In this document: in pieces, positions 32,931 to 41,667 of the stretch | Position numbering within the stretch: position 1 is the stretch's first letter | Layout: every line of letters starts with the position of its first letter | Assembly (NCBI RefSeq): GCF_900005765.1 | Contig: NC_041685.1 | Span: forward strand, 496,001 to 560,000 | Length of the DNA stretch: 64,000 nucleotides | Source of the DNA: Plasmodium relictum | Lineage: Eukaryota > Apicomplexa > Aconoidasida > Haemosporida > Plasmodiidae | Direction: 5' to 3' | Made by a program: the position numbers and the translations under genes | The notes under the pieces: generated by a model | What the model saw: the letters and a program-made list of their open reading frames with translations, nothing else | What the model was told of the DNA's origin: nothing | The model's database searches: none

Positions 32931-34832
32931 ATGAAAAATAATAAAGAAATAAAATTAATTTACCGGACCTTAAATGATAATTTTTTTGTTATCAATAAAC
33001 CTGTTAACTGGACTTTAAAAAAGAAAAAAGTAATTAGAGATATAAAATTTTCCAAATGTTCAGAAGATTATAATAAAGAAGAAAATAAAAATGAAGATAC
33101 TAAATACATAAATGTTTTAAAAAACCTAAGCAATTCTGAAAAAAATACATTTTTATTCACTAATTCATCATCATATTTTTATAATAATTTTAATTTCAAT
33201 TTAAATGAAAGTAATTCAAAAGCTAAAGATAAGGAAAATGTAAATGATTATAAAAGAATTTTACATAATAAATTTATAGAAAAATATTATTTAGAATCTA
33301 TATTAAAATGTGAAACAAAAACGGATATTTATTTTCCTTATAAGTTACCCATTTATATGAGTGGACTAGTAATATGTTGCCGGGATTATTATATTTATAA
33401 AAAATTTTTACAAATGATTGATGAAAATAAATTAATAAGGAAATATAGATGTTTAATAAATAATCCTTTTGTTTTTATTCATAATAAACGAAATGATTAC
33501 AAGAAAGAAGAAAATGCAAAAGAAAATTTAAAACCTTTGGAAAATAAATTCAATCAAAATAAATATGTTAATAAAATTAATGATAGGCAAATTTGCAAAA
33601 AGGTGTACTTATCAAACATTAGTTCGTTATTGGCGCAAAAAGAAGTGAGTGAAATGTTTCCATTTTATAATTTTTTTGATAATAATTCTTATTCTTCAAG
33701 TTACTGGTATAATATAACTAACTTAGAAATTGAGAAATTGAATGAAAAACTAAGTTTTCTTTTAGAAAATGATAAAAGAGAAAGTACATCCAAAATGGAA
33801 AGGAAATCTGGCATTGACACAGAAAAAGAAAATAATGATTATTTTATTAATGCATATTTAAAGAAAAGTCAACCTATAAAAAGTCTTACTAATTTTTTTA
33901 GTTATATTTTTAATAATGTTATAAATGATTTTTCATATTTAAAAAGAGGGAAAAACATTATTGAAGAGTTTGAAGAACAAAAGGATCAAGAAATTATGAT
34001 CTTCTACAATAGTACACATAAAAAAAGTGAAAAGGAATTAAAAATTTGCGACAATATATATAACCTAAATTTAAAGCATTTATACAATTCAAAAAAAAGA
34101 ATACTATTTCCATTATCTCTATTTTTTAATGAGGGAAATTTCTTTTTTTTTGATAAAGAAATAAGTAAAAATTCATTAAAATTTTCAATGATCTATAAAA
34201 TAAAAAATTATAAAAAATATTTAGAAAAAAATATATTTTTAAATAATGAAAAGAGTATAAACTACAATCTTGAAAACTTTGATAATATTTTTTTGATTGA
34301 ATTTATCTTGTTAAATAACCATAAACCTGATCTTATAAGGTTCTTTTTTAGTGAAACAAGTACACCTATAATAAATGATAATATATTCTATAAAAATAAT
34401 TTTAAAAATGATATTATTAATGAGCTAATATTAATAAAGGAAAATAATAATTTACATATAAATTCAAGTATTTTTGAAGATAAGTATAGTGATAATTCAC
34501 ATATATTTTCTGATGAAAAAATAAAAGATTATAATAAAAAATATAATGATAATTTATTAGATAAATATAAACTAAATAAAAATGCTTTTACTATACCTGA
34601 TGATAATTCTTTAAATAATGTAAATGAAAAAGTGAAACTAAATTTAAATAATTATTTTATAAATGAAACTAAGAATTCAATTGATGATAATGATTATCAC
34701 AAATATAATACAAACAAAAAGTTTCCAAAAAATAATAATTTATGTTTAGAATTATATCAGTTACAATTTTGTGATCCTATTAACAATGATTTTATAAAAA
34801 TAGAAAATTCTTTGTCTACTTCATGGATTTAA
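32931..34832 (+). CDS. Degenerate RluA-family pseudouridine-synthase-like protein
   Basis: A single-exon protein of 633 residues that keeps the RluA fold landmarks in order, separated by Plasmodium inserts. NFFVINKPVNW at 18-27 matches the family start (LVVNKPAG-W). YKLPIYMSGLVIC near 137-149 aligns with the catalytic HRLDxxTSGLLL motif, but the catalytic Asp is Pro140, and Arg and Thr are also changed. IRKYRCLINN follows as in VxKxYxALV. LLNNHKPDLIRFFFSE and TPIINDNIFY near 475-505 match the TGRxHQIRxH and PIxGDxxY motifs, again with the polar residues lost. A C-terminal LELYQLQFCDP segment matches the final family strand. It therefore probably does not isomerise uridine and may bind RNA only. 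The start ATG directly follows a short upstream ORF. Confidence 0.65.
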   Translation: MKNNKEIKLIYRTLNDNFFVINKPVNWTLKKKKVIRDIKFSKCSEDYNKEENKNEDTKYINVLKNLSNSEKNTFLFTNSSSYFYNNFNFNLNESNSKAKDKENVNDYKRILHNKFIEKYYLESILKCETKTDIYFPYKLPIYMSGLVICCRDYYIYKKFLQMIDENKLIRKYRCLINNPFVFIHNKRNDYKKEENAKENLKPLENKFNQNKYVNKINDRQICKKVYLSNISSLLAQKEVSEMFPFYNFFDNNSYSSSYWYNITNLEIEKLNEKLSFLLENDKRESTSKMERKSGIDTEKENNDYFINAYLKKSQPIKSLTNFFSYIFNNVINDFSYLKRGKNIIEEFEEQKDQEIMIFYNSTHKKSEKELKICDNIYNLNLKHLYNSKKRILFPLSLFFNEGNFFFFDKEISKNSLKFSMIYKIKNYKKYLEKNIFLNNEKSINYNLENFDNIFLIEFILLNNHKPDLIRFFFSETSTPIINDNIFYKNNFKNDIINELILIKENNNLHINSSIFEDKYSDNSHIFSDEKIKDYNKKYNDNLLDKYKLNKNAFTIPDDNSLNNVNEKVKLNLNNYFINETKNSIDDNDYHKYNTNKKFPKNNNLCLELYQLQFCDPINNDFIKIENSLSTSWI

Positions 34833-35505
34833 TTTTTTTTGTGAAAATATATTTTTTATGAATAATTATTTTTATACTCTTATTATGTTATTAAAATTAT
34901 TTTAGATTAAATATATTTTTATATCTTTGCTATTATTTAAAATTTTAATATATTTTATTTTTTTTTTTTTTATTATGTAAACCACAGTTTTTAAATTCTT
35001 AATCGTACATAATTCCTTTTTTTCTATTTTAGCAAAATATTTAGTTCTTTTCTTTTTTTTAAAAGTTCCTTTATTTTTACTATATTACAACATATATTTT
35101 TTACAAAAAAAAATATCAAAATGTTTTTGTTATGAATTAGTTCAGTTTATTATAAGACCATAGTTTTAACATTATTTATTAAATTTGACAATAATCCTTT
35201 ATACATTCTTTTTAATTAATATTAAATGAATTTTAAATTTAAATTAATATTTTATTAAATTCATTATTTTTATTTTATTTTATTTTTTTTATTTCTTTAA
35301 TATTAACATTTTTTAATCAATTTTTTTTTAAATGTTATAATTATCAATTTTAACAAAAAAAAAAAAAAAAAAAATTTATATATATATATATACTCAAAAG
35401 TATAAATAAGAATTGATAATTTTTTTCAATTTATTAAAATTATTACTGGAATTATATGAAAGAAGATACATATATATATTAATTATTTTTATTTTATAAA
35501 TTATA
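34833..35505. other. Intergenic region between two plus-strand genes
   Basis: About 670 nt of A/T runs. It should include the 3' UTR of the RluA-fold gene and the promoter of the small basic protein. I see nothing else in it. Confidence 0.55.
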
Positions 35506-36129
35506 ATGTTAAAAATAACAAGAGAAAGGAGAAAATACAGAATAAACAACCCTTATGATGAATCAGAAAAAATAGCTATTAAACAAAAGAAAAATGAAGA
35601 ATTAAAAAAGAAGGCCGAACATCAATTAGAAAGTAGTACTAAAGAAAATAATGCTGCTGAAAATTTTATTAAAATATACAATAAATATTTAGAAAAAAAT
35701 GATGACATTGAAAAATATAAAAGGGAAAATAAAGAAATAGAAGAATCAAAAAAAAAAACAGTAAGTAGAAAGAAAATAAAAAAGTTAAATTATAAATTAA
35801 AAAAAAATAGTCTCATAGAAAAACTAATAAAAAAAAGAGCCCTTATTAAAGCAAATGAAGCTTTATTAAATTCATCAAATAAAAATAATAAAGATTTCTC
35901 TTTAAATACAAATGATGAAAAATACCTGAAGCTTATTGAAAATAAAAATAATGTGCATAAAGGAAATTCAAAAATGAACACTAAGAAAAATAGTAATTTC
36001 AAAAAAAAGAAAGATGATATTGTGAATGAATATGATAAAATAATTAATTCTAATAATTATTTACAAAATCCTCTTGAATTTGCTAAAAATATTATAAAAA
36101 AAAAAAAAAAAATAGAATCTATATCATGA
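35506..36129 (+). CDS. Small, very basic Plasmodium protein of unknown function
   Basis: A single-exon, 207-residue protein starting MLKITRERRKYRINNPYDES. It is dominated by Lys, Glu and Asn, with predicted long charged helices. A cluster of basic residues lies in the middle (KKTVSRKKIKKLNYKLKK), and the C-terminus reads NPLEFAKNIIKKKKK. There is no signal peptide, membrane span or recognisable domain. The composition would suit a nuclear or nucleolar protein, possibly in ribosome biogenesis, but that is inference from charge only. A run of A's near the 3' end encodes five Lys and could be a site of slippage. Confidence 0.6.
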   Translation: MLKITRERRKYRINNPYDESEKIAIKQKKNEELKKKAEHQLESSTKENNAAENFIKIYNKYLEKNDDIEKYKRENKEIEESKKKTVSRKKIKKLNYKLKKNSLIEKLIKKRALIKANEALLNSSNKNNKDFSLNTNDEKYLKLIENKNNVHKGNSKMNTKKNSNFKKKKDDIVNEYDKIINSNNYLQNPLEFAKNIIKKKKKIESIS

Positions 36130-36774
36130 CTAGAATTATATTTAGAAACGATTATTTTATTTACAATAATGTTTGTCCAATAAATTAAATATATGTTTTT
36201 TTTTTTTTTTTAAAACACAAAAATCCTTTAGTTAAATTAATAGTATATATATAAATCCTTTTTATTTTATTTTTATAAAATAATATACTTTTTTGTAGAC
36301 AAAAATTATATTGATTAATTTTAAGGATTTTGTTTATTTTATGTATGTCTTTTTTAATCATTTTTATATTATTTTATATTATTATTATTTTTTTTTTTTT
36401 TTTTCAAATTATGTTTATATATTAACTTATTTGTTTTCTTTAAAAAATTTTATTAATACAAAAAAATATAAACATTCTTCGATTAAATTACATACACCAA
36501 AAAAAAAAAAAAAATATATAAAGGAAGAAAAATAAAACATGAAATATTTGCGTTAAAGATACATTTTATTATTTATATAAAAAATTATTTTCTATAAAAT
36601 ATGTTTCAATTTTTTTATTTATTGTAACTTATTTTATTCTTTTTTTTTTTGTTTCCTATTAAAGAATATAACTCAGCTTATAAAAAATTATTAGAAGAAA
36701 TAATAAACCAAAATATGACATATTAAAAAAAAAAAAGATAAATTAATAAATTTAATTTTATATCTCTAACAAAT
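36130..36774. other. Convergent intergenic region
   Basis: About 645 nt between two convergent 3' ends. The plus-strand frame at 36311-36535 is Phe/Tyr/Lys-rich translation of A/T runs and is not called. Confidence 0.55.
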
Positions 36775-37583
36775 TTAATTTTTTATTTGCTTTTTTGGAG
36801 ATTCTTCAACTTTCTTATTTTTAAATTTATTTTGAATGTAATTATGCATAATTTTTTGTAATTCGATATTTTCTTTCAAACCGGGTTGCTCATTTAAAAT
36901 TTTCTCATCAATTTCTAATTCTTGTCTCCAATTTCTAGGTATTTCAACTCTTTTATAATTTTTAAGTATATCTGGCATTTTGTAGTTTCCTTTTTCTCTT
37001 TTTAGTACATCTTCCCTTGCTTTTTCTAGAATTTCCTTTTCTTCAAGAAGTAGTTTTAGATAATCCGGTCTATCAATATATTCCAAATCAAAAAAATTTA
37101 TAGGCAAGTTATTATTAACAGCTATTTGTGCTTTTTTTGCTAATTCATAATCAAATTCAACCATTGCATTTACATTTTCTTGAGTTAATTTTGCTCTAGG
37201 TCTTGTTATTAATTTCATTTCTAATAATTGAGAAACAACCATTACACCTTTAGATAAAAAAAAAAAAAAAGAAATTAAAAATCTTTTTAAAATAATAATA
37301 AAATTATAAAATATATAAAAAATATATATAATTTTTATAATAATATATGAAAAGCCATTGCTCATCTTAGCATTTCATTTGTTATATTATAGGTGTAAGT
37401 AAATGAATGCTAATTAATGGGAAAATACAATTTAAAGAATAAAATTATTAATATAAATTTTTTTTTTTAATTAGTTTTTATACCTGGATGAGATATAAAT
37501 GTTGTTTTATTTTGACGAACACCAAATGATACTAAAACATCACACACTTTATTAGATAAAAACTGAACACTTCTAAATATCAT
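36775..37583 (-). CDS. Conserved protein of about 190 residues, two exons, possibly mitochondrial
   Basis: Exon 1 is 37583-37484 (ATG at 37583; MIFRSVQFLSNKVCDVLVSF, then VRQNKTTFISHP). The intron is 37483-37248 (236 nt, CCAG|GTATAA ... CTAAAG|GTGTAA). Exon 2 is 37247-36775. The junction recreates a Gly codon and the total is 573 nt. Exon 2 is helical and charged: VMVVSQLLEMKLITRPRAKL, then NVNAMVEFDYELAKKAQIAV, an NFFDLEYIDRPDYLKLLL segment and RNWRQELEIDEKI. The N-terminus (hydrophobic plus Arg/Lys, no acids until residue 15) could be a mitochondrial presequence. I do not recognise the family. The frame is also open upstream of exon 2 from an ATG at 37365 inside the intron, giving a very hydrophobic alternative N-terminus. 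Confidence 0.72.
37367..37413. other. Inverted repeat (stem-loop) inside an intron
   Basis: The arms TTAGCATTTCATTT (37367-37380) and AAATGAATGCTAA (37401-37413) can pair over 13 bp with a single bulged T. They enclose a 20-nt loop. It lies within the intron of the 190-residue gene. Confidence 0.5.
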
Positions 37584-37658
37584 TTTTTTAATTTGTTTAA
37601 AATTGATACAAAAAAGGGTATAATAAAAAGTTTATAAAAGAATTTAATAAAAAAAAAA

Positions 37659-37720
<62 letters not shown>

Positions 37721-39054
37721 GTCAATTTAAAATTGTTAAGTTCATATTATTATTTATAACTTTTATATTTCAAATCTTTTTCTTTTTTTTTATTTATATA
37801 AACATAAAAACTATATTAAAAAATAAGAAAATAACAAAAATGTTATTTATTTGTTAATTATGTGATAAATATAATAAAAAATAAATCTACTATTCAGTTT
37901 TTATTTTTTTTTTATTTTTTTAATAAATGATTTTTTTTTTTAAATTATGAGAAAAACTGCAAAGAAATTTATATAAATTCAAGCAATCTTATTAAGAAAT
38001 AATATTTCATATGCATAAAAAAAAAAAAAAACTGAAAATGTATGAATTTTTATAAAGTGATAAAAACATAAGAATGATAATTTCATATAAGTTTGATAAG
38101 ATTAGAAAAAAAAAAAAAAATTGTGAATAAAAAATTTTCACTACTTAAATTTTTATACATTTTCTGTTATAACATTTTAAACAATATTTGCATAAACTTG
38201 TTTATACTTTTCATGAGTTGAATGACCAGATATTTAAACAATCACATTAGAAAATTTTGTTATTTAATATTTCTTTTTTTTTTTTTTATTATTATACAAT
38301 GAATTTAATATTATTAAATTTTTTTTTTTTTCTTTTGAATTTTAAGATATTAAATTCCTTTTAATAAGAAAATTTTTTCATAAAGCTAATTTTAGAAATC
38401 TACGATGTTATATAAATATGTATATATATATAATTTTCTTTTCTTTATTGTTTTTGTTCTGTATGTGCATAAAATTAAGTTGTTTTGGTTTCAAAAAAAA
38501 AAAAAAAAAAAAAAAAGGGTAATAAAATATATTATTTACGCACATATTTGTTAGTATATTTAAGATAGTTTTTTTTTTTTTTATGTCTACAAAAAGTCTT
38601 AAATTAAAAATATTAACATTTTTTCTTTTCATCATTTTTCCTAATTATGATAGAACTAATTTTTTTAAAATGCATATTTTTCATCTTTGTATTATATATG
38701 CTTTATAAAAAATAAACAAAATTATTATACAAATTTTATTTTATTGTTTTGTTAGATTTCTCTCTAGACATTGATTTATTTATATTTTTTTTAACTAATA
38801 AAATGAAAATTCCTAATATTTTATTTTAATATATATTTCAATTTTGTTTGATAAAGTCATCTCAAATTGATTATCTTGTGTTAGACATTTACAGCATTTC
38901 TTTTTTTTTTTTATTACTTTAATTTTTTATTTATTTGAAATAACATATATATGTATATTTTATTACATTTTTGTTTTTTTTTATTCATTTTATAAAAAAT
39001 TTTTAATAATAACATATGTGAAATTTTTTAATATTCTCAATTTTGTTTTATAAA
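37584..39054. promoter_or_regulatory. Divergent promoter region of the 190-residue gene and the GLTP gene
   Basis: About 1.47 kb of A/T-rich DNA with an (AT)n run of about 48 nt at 37672-37719 and several poly-A runs. The minus-strand frame at 38408-38635 is low-complexity and is not called. Confidence 0.5.
37672..37719. repeat. (AT)n dinucleotide tract
   Basis: A nearly perfect AT repeat of about 24 units lies roughly 90-135 nt upstream of the minus-strand start at 37583. Confidence 0.85.
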
Positions 39055-39708
39055 ATGAATAATGTATTGGAAGGAAAACTTTTTATGAAAGAAATAGAAA
39101 AAAAAACATTAGAATGTAGAGAAGAAAACGAAATTTTAGTTTTAAAACTATGTGAATTATCTAATGCTGTATACCCAATATATAATAAAATATTTGGTAA
39201 TGGTTTTTTAGGTGATACTCTAAAAAAGGATTTAAAAAATTCTTCCCTTAGAGTTCAAAAAGCTATTGAAAAAGTTCCTGAAGAAACAAAATATGTTTCA
39301 AAAATGTATTCATATAATTTAAAAAAGTATGAAAGTTTAGATAAATTAAAAAAAGATATGGACAATGGAATAATTAATTTTTTGTGGATGAAAAGAGCTT
39401 TGGAATTTATTATTGTTTTTCTTGAAAAATGTTATGTAACAAAATTTTCTTCTAAATTAAGTATATGTGCTCAAGAAGCATATGAAGAAGTACTAAAAAG
39501 TTATCATAACTACGTAACTATTAATTTAGTTAAATTGGGAATCAAATTATCTCCATCAAGAGAAAATTTAACTAAAAAACTTGGTTTTGAATCAAATGAG
39601 GAAGCAAAACTTGTTATTCAAAAATTTATTTTAATAACGAAACCATTAATTAATGATATTTCAAAAACCATAGAAAAATATAACTGTAACTTTGAGGACA
39701 AAGTTTAA
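39055..39708 (+). CDS. Glycolipid-transfer-protein (GLTP) domain protein
   Basis: A single-exon protein of 217 residues. The frame is open from a TTG at 39043, but the first ATG is at 39055 (MNNVLEGKLFMKEIEKKT). The whole length is one all-helical GLTP domain. Conserved landmarks are LGDTLKKDLKNSSLRVQKAI (head-group acidic/Asn region), FLWMKRALEFIIVFLEKC (the family LxWLKRxLxF helix with the sugar-stacking Trp and phosphate-binding Arg) and EVLKSYHNYVTINLVKLG (the helix with the conserved His). Family members move glycosphingolipids or ceramide-1-phosphate between membranes from the cytosol. The plant ACD11 and human CPTP branch seems closer than true GLTP, given the absence of complex glycosphingolipids in the parasite, but this is inference. 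Confidence 0.8.
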   Translation: MNNVLEGKLFMKEIEKKTLECREENEILVLKLCELSNAVYPIYNKIFGNGFLGDTLKKDLKNSSLRVQKAIEKVPEETKYVSKMYSYNLKKYESLDKLKKDMDNGIINFLWMKRALEFIIVFLEKCYVTKFSSKLSICAQEAYEEVLKSYHNYVTINLVKLGIKLSPSRENLTKKLGFESNEEAKLVIQKFILITKPLINDISKTIEKYNCNFEDKV

Positions 39709-40614
39709 AAAAAAGCAAAAAATTAAGGAATAATAATAACTAATATTTCAGTATTCATTTGTTTATTTATTATTTTTAATTTTTTTTTTTTTTCTTTTCA
39801 TTTTTATCATTTCACTTAATTTTAATTAATATATTTTGTAATATTACCACTATAATCATTTTTTTTTTTTGTTTGTTTTTATCTTTATTTGTTTAATTAA
39901 AAATATTCTAAGCAACCTTGTAAATGAAAATTATTTACCCTGTTTTAAAATTAAAATAGAGACTTTTTGAATACATATATATAATAATTAAAATATATTT
40001 TAATATATATAAAATTTACTGTCTTTATGAAAATAAATATTAAAGAGGTATTACAATAAAGTTTTATTATAATAAAAATAAAACTAAAATACTCGCAGCA
40101 ATTTTACATAACTTCTCTTGGAAACAAATCATTTAAAAAAAAAAAAAAAAATTAATACAGATTTTCATTAATTTTTTTTTTTTTTTTTTTATATTATGAT
40201 TACTATATAAATATATACTTTAAAAATTTAAATTAAAGAAAATATATATAAAAAATATGAAATTAAAAATGAAAATTATAAAATACAACAATTTAAAAAA
40301 AAATTGCAGTAGTAGTAGTACATTGACAAATTAAAATATATTTTTTAACAATAGTTAATTTATTAATGTTTTAATAAAGCAGACAAACATCAATAAGTAA
40401 CTAATTAATAAATTAAAAAAAAAAAAAAAAATTGAATAAATAAAAAAAAATTTTAAAAAAAGAACATGAAAATTTAAAAAAAAAAAGAAATTAACTTTAG
40501 TACAATTTTTTAAAAATAAGGGCAAAGGAAAGATAAAAATATTAAAATGTGATAATAAAATTTAAAAAAAAAGGAAAAATTTCTTAAAAAAAAAATGATT
40601 TGTTAATAAAAAAA
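39709..40614. other. Intergenic region between two plus-strand genes
   Basis: About 900 nt of A/T runs: the GLTP 3' flank and the promoter of the 143-residue gene. It holds long poly-A and poly-T tracts and a short AGT triplet run near 40309-40319. No gene is seen. Confidence 0.55.
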
Positions 40615-41160
40615 ATGGACGCTGAAAAAGATAACAAAAATGACGAATGGGAATTACATCCATTATTCTTATCAAAAATTCCTAGTAAAAATGATATAGA
40701 TAAAAATTCAGCTCTTTCTGCTTTAATAAGTATAATTAATGAAGAAGAAGAAAAAGAAATATTTAATTACGAACCTAGAAGAAAAAACTTAAAAAAAAGG
40801 ATAACGGAAAAAGGAGAAATTATTCATAATAAAGATAGAAGAAATTTTTACGAACCCTACCAAAGCAAAGTAATAAACAATTTAGAAAAACAAAAATTAA
40901 ATAAAAATATTGATTTCAATAAATATGAAAATATAAATGACCGCATAAATGATCTGGAAGATAATACTACTACCTCAAATAAAAATTTAAATAAAAATAA
41001 GAATGGAGAAGATACGTCCATAGGTGAGTTATTAGTTTGTTTATCAATGATAAATTTGAAATAAGTGCATTTCCACTTTTTATTTATTTATTTTTTTTTT
41101 TTTAAATATAACCTCTTCATATTTAATAAACATTTAGAAAAAAAATTATTTGGAGTTTAA
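40615..41160 (+). CDS. Conserved protein of 143 residues, two exons, TTC4/Cns1-like N-terminus (weak)
   Basis: Exon 1 is 40615-41023 (ATG at 40615; the earlier TTG at 40600 is rejected). The intron is 41024-41137, with a canonical donor ATAG|GTGAGT and acceptor CATTTAG|AAAA. Exon 2 is only 23 nt (41138-41160) and encodes the ending EKKLFGV. The total is 432 nt. The N-terminal 45 residues (EWELHPLFLSKIPSKNDID, then NSALSALISIINEEEE) resemble the segment before the TPR domain of the HSP90 co-chaperone TTC4/Cns1 (xxPLFMxxxPxxxxxENxxLxxLQxIIxDEE). No TPR follows. Instead there is a basic region (EPRRKNLKKRITEKGEII) and an Asn/Lys-rich stretch. A full TTC4 function is therefore not supported. Confidence 0.62.
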
Positions 41161-41667
41161 AAAAAACTAGTATTATTTTTAATAAAATTAACTTTTTAAT
41201 TATACTTAAAAAATAAACTATATTTTTTCTTTTTTTTTTTTTCATTTTTGGGCTTTTATACCTTATATTAATATGAAAAATGATAATTTTCATTGATTAT
41301 CAAGAGTAAAATATAAATAGAAATAATAAAAATATAAAATAAAAAAAAGATAAAATAAGTAAAATATTTAAAATGAACTTCATATTCATGTTATATATAT
41401 ATATCACTTAAAAAAAAAAAAGACAAATCTTTAATAATTATAATAAAAATTAATTGAAATAATTAATCCTATTATGTTATAAAATAAAAATAATCAAAAT
41501 TGTGTAGTATGTAAAAAAAAATATTAAAAATATTAGAAAAAAAAAAAAAAAAAAAGACAACTAAAATATATGGTTATGTAATCAATAAAAAAACAAACAA
41601 ATATGTATATTAATTTTATAGTTTGGTAAAAATTATATATTTTTATTCAATGAAAGAATTTATTTTT
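41161..41667. other. Convergent intergenic region
   Basis: About 500 nt of A/T-rich DNA between two convergent 3' ends, with poly-A runs. No further exon was found. Confidence 0.55.
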
